Shown here: positions 56,463 to 64,000 of the stretch, one piece after another
Layout of the letters: every line of letters starts with the position of its first letter
Position numbering within the stretch: the stretch's first letter is position 1
Translations under genes and position numbers: made by a program
Source of the DNA: Desulfonatronum sp. SC1
Lineage (GTDB): Bacteria > Desulfobacterota > Desulfovibrionia > Desulfovibrionales > Desulfonatronaceae
Length of the DNA stretch: 64,000 nucleotides
NCBI RefSeq assembly: GCF_003046795.1
Contig: NZ_PZKN01000016.1
Location: 1-64,000 of the forward strand
Reading direction: 5' to 3'
Notes under the pieces: model-generated
The model's input: only the letters and a program-made list of their open reading frames with translations
Database searches by the model: none
What the model was told of the DNA's origin: nothing

Positions 56463-58727
56463 TTATCCGCACTTGGTGTAGCCGCATTCCTGGCAGACGA
56501 AGCAGCCTTCCTGGAAGATCAGCTCCTTGCCGCAGTCCGGGCATTCCGGTTTGACCAGTGAATTGCTCATCTCCGCTTTGCGACCCTGAAGATAGCGGCT
56601 CTCCAGTATCCAGGACACGGCGTCCGGGATAGACAGCAGCATGTCCTTTTTCTGGAAGACCGGATGCTCGCCGCCGATGCCCTTGAGCTGACTGACGATG
56701 TCCTCCACCCCCACCCCGGAGCGCAGGGCCAGGGAAACCAGGCGGCCGATGGCCTCGGCCTTGGCCGTGATCGACCTCCCGGACTTGCCGATGGTGGCGA
56801 AGACCTCGAAGGGCCGTCCGTCCACCTCGTTCACTGTAAGATACAGGAAGCCGTAGCCGGTCTTGACCTTCTGGGTGAAACCGTAGACCACGTCCGGCCG
56901 ATTCCGAACCACGCGCTGGGATTTTTCCGGGTCCTTGGGCTTTCCGCCGTCGCCGGTGCAGAGCACCTGGGTGCTCTTGCAGCCGTCCCGATAGACCGTG
57001 ACGCCCTTGCAGCCCATTTCATAGGCCATCCAGTATATCTTCCAGATATCGTCCTGGGTGGCCGAGTGGGGCAGGTTCACTGTCTTGGACACGGCATTGT
57101 CCGTGAACTTCTGGAAGGCCGCCTGCATCTTCAGGTGCCAGATAGGCTCGATGTCGTGGGCCGTGACGAACACCTTGCGGACATCCTCCGGAAGGTAGTC
57201 GATGTGATGGATGGTGCCCTTGGCCGCCACCTCCTCCATCAGCTTGGGACTGTAGCACTGGGCCTCATGCAGGGCCTGCTCGAACCAGGGATTGGCCTCC
57301 AGCAGCCGTTCCCCGTCCATGACCTGGCGGACGAAGCTCAAGGCGAAGAGCGGCTCCACCCCGGAGGAGCAGCCTGCCAGGATGGACAGGGTGCCCGTGG
57401 GCGCGATGGTCGTGGTGGTGGCGTTACGAAACGGCCCCTGATTGTGTTCGGCGAAGGTTGACTCCGCGAAGGCGGGGAAAGGGCCGCGTTCCTCGGCCAA
57501 TTTCTTGGAAGCGCTCTGGGCCTCGAACTGGACGAAGTGCATGATCTTTTCAGCCAGGTTCAAGGCTTCCTGGCTGTTGTAGGGAATATACAGCCGGAAC
57601 AGTAAATCGGCCCAACCCATCACTCCCAGCCCGATCTTGCGGTTATTCCGGACGGTTTCGGTGATTTTCTCCAGTGGATAGCGCGAGGCGTCGATGACGT
57701 TGTCCAGGAAACGGACGCAAAGATGAATATCCCTCTTCAGGTCGTCCCAAAGGATGTCATCCTTGCCGGAGTTCTGGATATACCTGGAAAGATTGATGGA
57801 TCCAAGGTTGCAGGCCTCGTAGGGGAGCAGAGGTTGCTCCCCGCAGGGATTCGTACTCTCGATTTCGCCCTGCTTGGGCGTGGGGTTGTCGCGGTTGATG
57901 CGGTCCAGAAAGATGATGCCGGGGTCGCCGCTTTCCCAGGCTTTTTGAACCAGCAGTCCGAACACCTCGCGGGCGTTGAGCCGGGCCTTGACCTGTATGG
58001 TGTGCGGCGCGACGAGGTCGTATTCCTCGTCCTTTTCCACGGCCTGCATGAACACTTCGGTCAAACCGATGGAAAGATTGAAGTTGTTCAGATCCCCGTC
58101 CCGTTCCTTGGCCCGGATGAAATCCAGGATATCCGGGTGGTCCACACGGAGGATGCCCATGTTCGCCCCGCGCCGGGTGCCGCCCTGTTTGACCTGCTCC
58201 GTGGCCGTGTTGAAGATCCGCAGAAAGGAAATCGGCCCGGAGGCTATGCCGCCGGTGGAGCCGACCCGGCTCTTTTGAGGTCGCAGACGGGAAAAGGAAA
58301 AGCCCGTGCCGCCGCCGGATTTGTGGATCAGGGCCGCGTACTTGATGGCGTCGAAAATCTCCTCCATGGAGTCGCCCACTGGGAGCACGAAACAGGCGGC
58401 TAGTTGTCCGAGGTCCGTGCCCGCGTTCATCAGGGTCGGCGAGTTGGGCAGGAAACGGTACGTGGTCATCAGCTCGTAGAACCGGCGGGCCAACTCGTCC
58501 ACGGAATACGAAGAAGCCGGGTATTTGGCCTCTTCCTCGGCAATGGCCCAGGCCACGCGCCAATAGAGTTCCTGGGGCGTTTCCAGAATTTCCCCCTGGC
58601 CTCCCTTGCGCAGATAGCGCTTGTTCAGAACGACTTCGGCGTTGGGCGGCAGAACGGGTTGGGGAAGGTCATCGGGAACCGTCGTTGGTTCCGAAACAAT
58701 GCCGTCGGCAATGGAGGTTGACGTCAC
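56463..58727 (-). CDS. nrdJ: Adenosylcobalamin-dependent ribonucleotide reductase (class II)
   Basis: This 754-residue enzyme reduces ribonucleotides to deoxyribonucleotides with B12, without oxygen. Visible are NPCGEQPLLPYEACNLGS (active-site cysteine and radical-site region), LMNAGTDLGQLAACFVLPVGDSM, and PTGTLSILAGCSSGVEPLF. The tail is a zinc ribbon (CPDCGKEL ... CQECGYTKCG). No NrdB-like subunit is near, as expected for class II. It has a GTG start with AGGAG upstream. I see no B12 riboswitch in the 130 bp before it. Confidence 0.95.
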   Translation of the reverse strand: MTSTSIADGIVSEPTTVPDDLPQPVLPPNAEVVLNKRYLRKGGQGEILETPQELYWRVAWAIAEEEAKYPASSYSVDELARRFYELMTTYRFLPNSPTLMNAGTDLGQLAACFVLPVGDSMEEIFDAIKYAALIHKSGGGTGFSFSRLRPQKSRVGSTGGIASGPISFLRIFNTATEQVKQGGTRRGANMGILRVDHPDILDFIRAKERDGDLNNFNLSIGLTEVFMQAVEKDEEYDLVAPHTIQVKARLNAREVFGLLVQKAWESGDPGIIFLDRINRDNPTPKQGEIESTNPCGEQPLLPYEACNLGSINLSRYIQNSGKDDILWDDLKRDIHLCVRFLDNVIDASRYPLEKITETVRNNRKIGLGVMGWADLLFRLYIPYNSQEALNLAEKIMHFVQFEAQSASKKLAEERGPFPAFAESTFAEHNQGPFRNATTTTIAPTGTLSILAGCSSGVEPLFALSFVRQVMDGERLLEANPWFEQALHEAQCYSPKLMEEVAAKGTIHHIDYLPEDVRKVFVTAHDIEPIWHLKMQAAFQKFTDNAVSKTVNLPHSATQDDIWKIYWMAYEMGCKGVTVYRDGCKSTQVLCTGDGGKPKDPEKSQRVVRNRPDVVYGFTQKVKTGYGFLYLTVNEVDGRPFEVFATIGKSGRSITAKAEAIGRLVSLALRSGVGVEDIVSQLKGIGGEHPVFQKKDMLLSIPDAVSWILESRYLQGRKAEMSNSLVKPECPDCGKELIFQEGCFVCQECGYTKCG

Positions 58728-58744
58728 AAGCGGTCTCCTGATGC

Positions 58745-58779
58745 AAAAGCCTGATCACCGTTCTTTATGGCGATCAGGC
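58745..58779 (-). terminator. Terminator after the orphan solute-binding protein gene
   Basis: On the minus strand, GCCTGATCGCC (58779-58769) and GGTGATCAGGC (58759-58749) pair over 11 bp with one G-U, and TTTT follows. A second small hairpin (GGAGAGG ... CCTCTCC, near 58815-58833) lies just upstream of it. Confidence 0.7.
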
Positions 58780-58860
58780 GCGGGTTAAGATAAGGAAAGT
58801 CAGTGAATAGGCCGGAGAGGAGACAACCTCTCCGAACAGCCGAGGCCGGGAGAACCGGTC

Positions 58861-60024
58861 TTACTGCATCACCCAGCGGCCCTGATCCACCTTGACGATG
58901 ATCAGGGAGTCGGTGTCCAGTCCGTTGTGGTCTTCCTCGGACAAGGTGAAGATGCCGCTGACTCCGACAAAGCCGGAGGTTTGGCGGATGGCGTCCCGGA
59001 TGGCCGCGGGATTGTCCGGGCCGACCTCGCGCAGGGCGTTGGCGATGAGCATGAGCGCGTCCCAGGCGTAGCCGGAATGGGTGTTCAGGGGATACTGGCG
59101 TTCGAAATCGTAAACGTCGCGATAAAGCCGGATAAACTCGTTGACCACGGCCTTCTGCGGATCGTCGTCCGGAAGCTGGTCGGCGGCCATCAGCTTGGTG
59201 GACGGCATGTAGGTGCCCTCGGCGGCGTCACCGGCAAGCTCAAGATACTTGGGGTCCGGAATTCCGTGGCAGTGCATCAGGGGGATGGTCAGCCCAAGTT
59301 GCTGGACGTTCTTACTGACCAGGGCCGCGGCCGGGCCGATGGTCCAGCAGATGATGAATTCCGGATTCGTGGCCCGGATTTTGACCAGTTGGGTGGTCAT
59401 GTCCGTATCCGTGGGGGCGAACTGCTCGTCGGCCGTGATGGTGATCCCGAATTCCTCGGCCAGACTGGTCAACCAGGTCAGCCCGTCCCGACCGAAGCCG
59501 TCGCTGGCCGTGAGCAGGCCGACCTTGGTCACGCCCTGGCTTTGCAAATACTCATAAACCCGGCTCACGGCCACGGAGGAGCGTTGCGGGCTTTTGAATA
59601 TCCAGTCGAAGTCCCCGAAACGTCCGCCCATGATCACCGGATCCCCGCCCACGGTCATCACTGTGGGCATTTGACGCTGATGCAGATAGGCCTTGACCGC
59701 CATGCCGGTGTCCGTGCGGGTCGGTCCGACCAGGGCCGTGACCCGCTCCCGCTCCACCAGTCGGCGGGCGGCCAGCAGGGCCTTCTGGGGATCGCTCTCC
59801 GTATCCGCGATGACCAGTTCCAGGGGTCGGCCGTTGATCCCTCCGGCCTGGTTGATCTGATCCACCGCCATTTCCGCCACCAGCTTGGTGGGGGTTCCGA
59901 TGAACGCCGCCGGTCCGGAGAGGGCGAAGAACGCGCCGATCTTGATGGGCTGTCCGGCGGAAGCGGCCCCGGTAACGCAGAGCAGAGCCAGGGTCGCGAT
60001 AAAGGCAACAAGCTGTTTTTTCAT
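58861..60024 (-). CDS. Orphan LivJ-type solute-binding protein
   Basis: This 387-residue exported protein has a signal peptide (MKKQLVAFIATLALLCVTGAASAG). The branched-chain amino acid binding fold follows (IKIGAFFALSGPAAFIGTPT, AGGINGRPLELVIADTESDP). It belongs to the same family as livJ at 20709 but has no permease or ATPase genes beside it. It may feed a distant importer or the LivHMGF system with another substrate. It probably has its own promoter and terminator. Confidence 0.9.
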   Translation of the reverse strand: MKKQLVAFIATLALLCVTGAASAGQPIKIGAFFALSGPAAFIGTPTKLVAEMAVDQINQAGGINGRPLELVIADTESDPQKALLAARRLVERERVTALVGPTRTDTGMAVKAYLHQRQMPTVMTVGGDPVIMGGRFGDFDWIFKSPQRSSVAVSRVYEYLQSQGVTKVGLLTASDGFGRDGLTWLTSLAEEFGITITADEQFAPTDTDMTTQLVKIRATNPEFIICWTIGPAAALVSKNVQQLGLTIPLMHCHGIPDPKYLELAGDAAEGTYMPSTKLMAADQLPDDDPQKAVVNEFIRLYRDVYDFERQYPLNTHSGYAWDALMLIANALREVGPDNPAAIRDAIRQTSGFVGVSGIFTLSEEDHNGLDTDSLIIVKVDQGRWVMQ

Positions 60025-60138
60025 GAAAAAAACCTCCAGTTTGGGGCATGAAAGACAAACTAGAAATGTTTAATTGATCGTTTTGGGAAAGTACACCTTT
60101 ATAAAGAGGCGATTCAGCGGGAAACGGTCTAATATCGG

Positions 60139-61158
60139 TTAGCGTGAGAAATGGTCAAAGCCTTGAGATCGCAATTGTTTTTCATTCAGGTGGATTCCTG
60201 GCTTCTTTGTTACGTCTCCCAAACGCCGCACGGCGGGATTTTTTTCTCGCAGCATGTCCCAATCCCGTGCTGCGACTACGCCTAGGAGCGCATAGTCCTC
60301 TCCGCCCAATACGGCCCATTCGGCCGCGTCCATTCCGCTTTTCCGGGCAAACAGCCGCAATTCCGGGTGCAGTGTTTCCAGCGGCAGACTCAGGGCGCAC
60401 CCTAGTTCCGGCCCCAGGAAGCGCGGCAGGTCCCGGGCCAGCCCGTCGGAAACGTCCATCATACCGCGTACCTCGGGTGTCCTGCTCAACGCCGTGGCCG
60501 TCGAGACCTGCATGAAGGGTCGCAAATGAGCCTGGACCGCGATGGGGTAATCCGCCGGAGTCGAGTCGTTCTTAGACGTCTTTGGATTCACGCCGCCTTC
60601 GAGAAGGGTCAAGCCCAGCCTGGCCAAGCCTATTTCGCCCACCAGGAAAAGCACGTCTCCGGGCCGAGCCTGAACCCGGCGCAGCAACCTGCCGCCCTCA
60701 AGGCGTTCCCCCCAGATGGTCACGACCACGCCCAGATACGGCGCCACGGACAGATCCCCCCCAGCCAGATACAAGTCATGTTCCGCGGCCAGCTCGGCCA
60801 TGCCGCGAAAAAAGGCTTCCCAGAATCCACGTTCCAGGTGTCCGGGGGCCATCAGGTTCAGGACGAACCCCAGCGGCTTGGCCCCCATGGCAGCGATGTC
60901 GCTGATGTTCACGGCCAGGGCCTTGTAGCCGATATCCTCCGGCGCGAAGTAGGCCATCCGGAAATGGACGTCTTGCAGGAAAAGATCCGAGGATACGCAG
61001 AGGGATTCCTTGCAGTTGATCACGGCGCAGTCGTCCCCCCGGCCCAGCGGCAGTCTGTGGTGGGAGTTGGGGAAAAAGCTGTCGATCAGCTCCAGAAAGG
61101 CGTCTTCGGAACGAAGGTCGCCAAGATGGGGCGGTCCGGGAGTGGTTGCTGTGCTCAT
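60139..61158 (-). CDS. thiL: Thiamine-monophosphate kinase
   Basis: This 339-residue enzyme phosphorylates thiamine monophosphate to the diphosphate cofactor. The AIR-synthase-like fold is seen in LGRGDDCAVI, VNISDIAAMGAKPLGFVL and MMDVSDGLARDLPRF, with GGEDYALLG near the end. The length is normal. It stands alone, divergent from the next gene. Confidence 0.93.
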   Translation of the reverse strand: MSTATTPGPPHLGDLRSEDAFLELIDSFFPNSHHRLPLGRGDDCAVINCKESLCVSSDLFLQDVHFRMAYFAPEDIGYKALAVNISDIAAMGAKPLGFVLNLMAPGHLERGFWEAFFRGMAELAAEHDLYLAGGDLSVAPYLGVVVTIWGERLEGGRLLRRVQARPGDVLFLVGEIGLARLGLTLLEGGVNPKTSKNDSTPADYPIAVQAHLRPFMQVSTATALSRTPEVRGMMDVSDGLARDLPRFLGPELGCALSLPLETLHPELRLFARKSGMDAAEWAVLGGEDYALLGVVAARDWDMLREKNPAVRRLGDVTKKPGIHLNEKQLRSQGFDHFSR

Positions 61159-61397
61159 GGGGTGAAGAAGTGGTTTGATGTGGGCAAATTGCGATTCGGC
61201 GATCCGCTACGTCCTTTTCGCTTGAGACGCTCGAAAATGCAACGAGTCTTTTTTTCATACATCATTCCGACGGTTGACCTTTTGTTCACAAGAAGGGATA
61301 AGAATGTTTGCGCCATGCGGATTCGCGTTCCAAGCCTTGTGGCTTTTTTTCGTGATTTTGGCCCCTGTTTTCACCCCCCGTCAAGGAGGTTGTCTTG

Positions 61398-64000
61398 ATG
61401 CTGTTTTCTTTTGGCCCCGGTCCCCAAGGCCCATACGACCCGCGGGATCCGTTTCCGCAGTTCAAGGTCGAGGAGATGGATTTTTCCAAGTTTCATCGCT
61501 TCCTGCGGTTGGGTCTGCTTGGTTTGGCGTTGATCATCCTGTGGTCCGGACTGAACTGGGCCCAGGGATTTTACACTGACTGGCTGTGGTACAGTTCCCT
61601 GGATCACCAAGGCGTGCTTTGGAAGGTCGTGACCACCAAAATATGGCTGTACCTGGGCGCGGTTCTCGTCTTTCTGGCCCTGGCCGTTCCCAACCTGGTC
61701 GCGGTGGTGCGGACTACCGGACGGATGTTTCCAAGGGCCGGTCACAAACTCCCCCCTGGGATCTACGACTCCGCCCGGAGCGTGCTGGTCTGGCTCTCCG
61801 GAGGCGTGGTGGCCCTGGGGGCTTTTTTGTTGGCCTCCGGACCGGCTGGTGAGTGGAACGTCGTCCTGCGCTACCTGCACCAGGTGCCTTTCGGCGAGAC
61901 CGATCCGATCTTCAACAACGACTATTCCTTTTACATCTTCGCCTTGCCGGCCCTGGAGTTTTTCCGGTCATGGCTGGTGGGCCTGACCGTGCTCGTGGCG
62001 ATCATCGTCGCGGCCTTCTATTACCTGAACAGCATCCTGCGCGGCGAGGCCTTCGCCTTCCGGGGTCCGATTCTCTCGCATTTGGCCGTCCTGGGCGCGT
62101 TCCTTTTCGTGCTTATCGCCGCGGGCCATTGGCTCTCCAGGTACGACCTGCTCTATTCGACCATGGGCGCGGTCTACGGCGTGGGCTATACGGACAATCT
62201 TTTCAACATGCCCTCCAGGGCGTTCATGGCCGTGGTGGCCTTGGTCGCCGCGGGGGCGCTCCTGGCCGCGGCCAAGACCGGGCGCAAGGAATTGGCCGTC
62301 TGGTCCGTGGGCGCGTGGTTCGGCCTGAATATCGTCCTGGGCAGCCTGGTTCCCGGGCTGATCCAGCGCTTGGTCGTGGAGCCCAGCGAGCTGGCGCGGG
62401 AAACTTCCTACCTGGCCAACAACATCAGCCACACCCGTCAGGCCTTTGGTCTGGAGGGTCTGCGGTCCATGAGCCATCCGGCCCTGGGCGAGGTGGACCA
62501 TGCCACGGTGGAGGCCAACCAGGGCACCATCCAGAACATCCGGCTCTGGGATGAAGGTCCGCTGATGCAGAGCTACAACCAGATCCAGTTCTTCCGCCTG
62601 TACTACGACTTCCTGGCCGTGCATACCGATCGCTACATGGTAAACGATGAGCTGCGCCAGGTCATGCTGGCCACCCGCGAGCTTTCGGCGGAAAAACTGC
62701 CCACCGAGGCCCAGCGCTGGGTCAACCGGCACCTCCAGTTCACCCACGGCTATGGCGTGGCCATGAGCCCGGTGACCGAGGTCCAGTCCGGCGGCCGTCC
62801 GGACTTTTTCATCCGTGACCTCCCGCCCTCCGGGGAGATTCCCCTGGACCGCCCGGAACTCTACTACGGCCTGAAGAGCCTGGATTATGTGATCGTGAAC
62901 AGCCGGATGCAGGAGTTCAATTTCCCTGGCCCGGATGGCCCGGTGTACACCCACTACGAGGGCGACGGCGGGGTCCAGCTCGGCTCCTTCTTCCGCCGCC
63001 TGATGTACGCCTGGCAGTTCAAGGACGTGAACATCCTGATTTCCGGAGAGGTCACGCCGGAAAGCCGGATCCAGTACCGGCGCACAGTTCAGGAGCGCTT
63101 CACCACCGTGACCCCGTTCCTGCTGCGCGACCGGGAAGCCTATTCCGTGGTGGCCGACGGCCGGTTGTTCTGGATCCAGGACGCCTACACCACCACCAGC
63201 CGCTATCCCTATTCCACTCCCTGGGAGCGGCGGTTCAACTACATCCGCAACAGCGTCAAGGCCGTGGTGGACGCCTATCACGGGACTCTCACCTATTATG
63301 TCTTTGACGAGAGCGATCCGTTGATCCGCACCTACCAGGCCATGTTCCCCGAGTTGTTCAAGCCCCAGGAGGAGATGCCGGAGTATCTCCGGGCCCATGT
63401 CCGCTATCCCCAGGATATGTTCACGGTTCAGACCCAGATGCTGCTTCAGTACCACATGGAAGATCCGGTGGTCTTCTACAACAAGGAAGATCAGTGGTCC
63501 GTGCCCATGCAGCATTCCTTCGGCCAGACGGAAATCCTGCGGCCCTACTACATCGTGGCCCGGCTGCCCGGCGAAGAGAAGGAAGAATTCCTGCTCATCC
63601 AGCCCTTCACGCCCATCAACCGGCACAATCTGGTGGGCTGGATGGCCGCGCGCAGCGACGGGGAGAATTACGGCGACATGATCCTGTTCCGCTTCCCCAC
63701 CGGCCGCCACGTGGACGGTCCCAGCCAGGTGGAGGCGCGCATCGACAACGACGCCGTCATATCCGAGCAGTTCACCTTGTGGGGCCAGGTCGGCTCCGAG
63801 GTCTTCCGGGGCATTCTTCTGGTCATCCCCATCGGGGATTCCATCCTCTACGCCGAACCGGTCTTCCTGCGCCCGGAAACCATTGATTTTCCGGAGCTGC
63901 GGCGGATCATCCTGGCCGACTCCCGGCAGGTGGTCATGCACCAGACCCTGGACGCCTCCATCAGCGCCCTGGTGGGCGACCTTCCGCCCGTGGCTCCGGT
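61398..64000 (+). CDS. UPF0182 family membrane protein (partial, runs off the window)
   Basis: An open frame begins at ATG 61398 (AAGGAGG upstream) and continues to the end of the window, 867 codons so far. The start is LFSFGPGPQGPYDPRDPFP. About seven hydrophobic segments follow in the first 300 residues (for example WLYLGAVLVFLALAVPNLV), then a large extracytoplasmic part with the signature YTTTSRYPYSTPW. This matches UPF0182/COG1615 proteins of about 900 residues; their function is unknown. Little of the C-terminus is missing. Confidence 0.9.
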   Translation, partial: MLFSFGPGPQGPYDPRDPFPQFKVEEMDFSKFHRFLRLGLLGLALIILWSGLNWAQGFYTDWLWYSSLDHQGVLWKVVTTKIWLYLGAVLVFLALAVPNLVAVVRTTGRMFPRAGHKLPPGIYDSARSVLVWLSGGVVALGAFLLASGPAGEWNVVLRYLHQVPFGETDPIFNNDYSFYIFALPALEFFRSWLVGLTVLVAIIVAAFYYLNSILRGEAFAFRGPILSHLAVLGAFLFVLIAAGHWLSRYDLLYSTMGAVYGVGYTDNLFNMPSRAFMAVVALVAAGALLAAAKTGRKELAVWSVGAWFGLNIVLGSLVPGLIQRLVVEPSELARETSYLANNISHTRQAFGLEGLRSMSHPALGEVDHATVEANQGTIQNIRLWDEGPLMQSYNQIQFFRLYYDFLAVHTDRYMVNDELRQVMLATRELSAEKLPTEAQRWVNRHLQFTHGYGVAMSPVTEVQSGGRPDFFIRDLPPSGEIPLDRPELYYGLKSLDYVIVNSRMQEFNFPGPDGPVYTHYEGDGGVQLGSFFRRLMYAWQFKDVNILISGEVTPESRIQYRRTVQERFTTVTPFLLRDREAYSVVADGRLFWIQDAYTTTSRYPYSTPWERRFNYIRNSVKAVVDAYHGTLTYYVFDESDPLIRTYQAMFPELFKPQEEMPEYLRAHVRYPQDMFTVQTQMLLQYHMEDPVVFYNKEDQWSVPMQHSFGQTEILRPYYIVARLPGEEKEEFLLIQPFTPINRHNLVGWMAARSDGENYGDMILFRFPTGRHVDGPSQVEARIDNDAVISEQFTLWGQVGSEVFRGILLVIPIGDSILYAEPVFLRPETIDFPELRRIILADSRQVVMHQTLDASISALVGDLPPVAP

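Noticed and set aside
58728-58860. B12 riboswitch in front of the B12-dependent nrdJ
   Set aside because: The gap is only about 130 bp, is largely taken by the terminator of the upstream gene, and shows no B12-box-like sequence that I can recognise.
61968-63941. A 657-residue minus-strand frame at the right end
   Set aside because: It is antisense to the UPF0182 gene, whose plus-strand frame is open from 61398 to the window end with a strong ribosome site and conserved motifs.

Overview
The window looks like about 64 kb of chromosome from a GC-rich anaerobic deltaproteobacterium, most like the Desulfovibrionales (sulfate reducers). This is inferred from gene content: glycerol-3-phosphate dehydrogenase wired to cytochrome b/heterodisulfide-reductase-like subunits, a B12-dependent ribonucleotide reductase, RemA beside YicC and Gmk, and PilZ and HDOD signalling proteins. 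I ran no database search.

Layout. Bases 1-2464 are an accessory, decayed region: the end of an insertion-sequence transposase, a broken copy of a gene that lies intact near 19 kb, a 21-bp tandem repeat, remnants of what may be a defence operon, and an intact Fic protein. Bases 2720-17490 form a complete glycerol island. The leftward half (glpA, glpB, a membrane cytochrome b/FeS protein, an HdrB-like protein, glpK) phosphorylates glycerol and oxidises glycerol-3-phosphate into the membrane. The rightward half encodes the regulator glpR and a glpSTPQUV-type ABC importer. Bases 17500-20300 hold a transposase remnant, a DUF523 gene, an exported ClpP-fold-like protein and a lipoprotein FKBP. Bases 20709-25590 are a branched-chain amino acid importer (livJHMGF).

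From 25652 to 37324 runs a tightly packed housekeeping series on the plus strand: guaB, guaA, tatB, tatC, yicC, remA, gmk, pyrF, a TPR gene, an HDOD gene, recJ and a glycosyltransferase. On the minus strand follow an M48 membrane protease and two overlapping dynamin-like GTPases (37261-42309). Bases 42310-46764 are AT-rich and carry a PilZ gene with an apparent frameshift at an A11 tract, a degenerate EAL-HDOD protein, an aminotransferase and an unknown ORF. dnaN-gyrB-gyrA follow, closed by two very long perfect palindromes. The right end has ilvD, ftsX, ftsE, a B12-dependent nrdJ, an orphan solute-binding protein and thiL on the minus strand, then the start of a UPF0182 membrane protein that runs off the window.

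Most notable: a roughly 128-bp hairpin repeat present twice in opposite orientation, each time inside a transporter operon (15097-15234 and 22847-22984); the composite glycerol-3-phosphate oxidation complex with a CxxCH motif; complementary degeneration of the two glycerol importer ATPases; the A11 frameshift in the PilZ gene; the tandem palindromes after gyrA; and a direct repeat (271-400 versus 19274-19403) that brackets the glycerol island.
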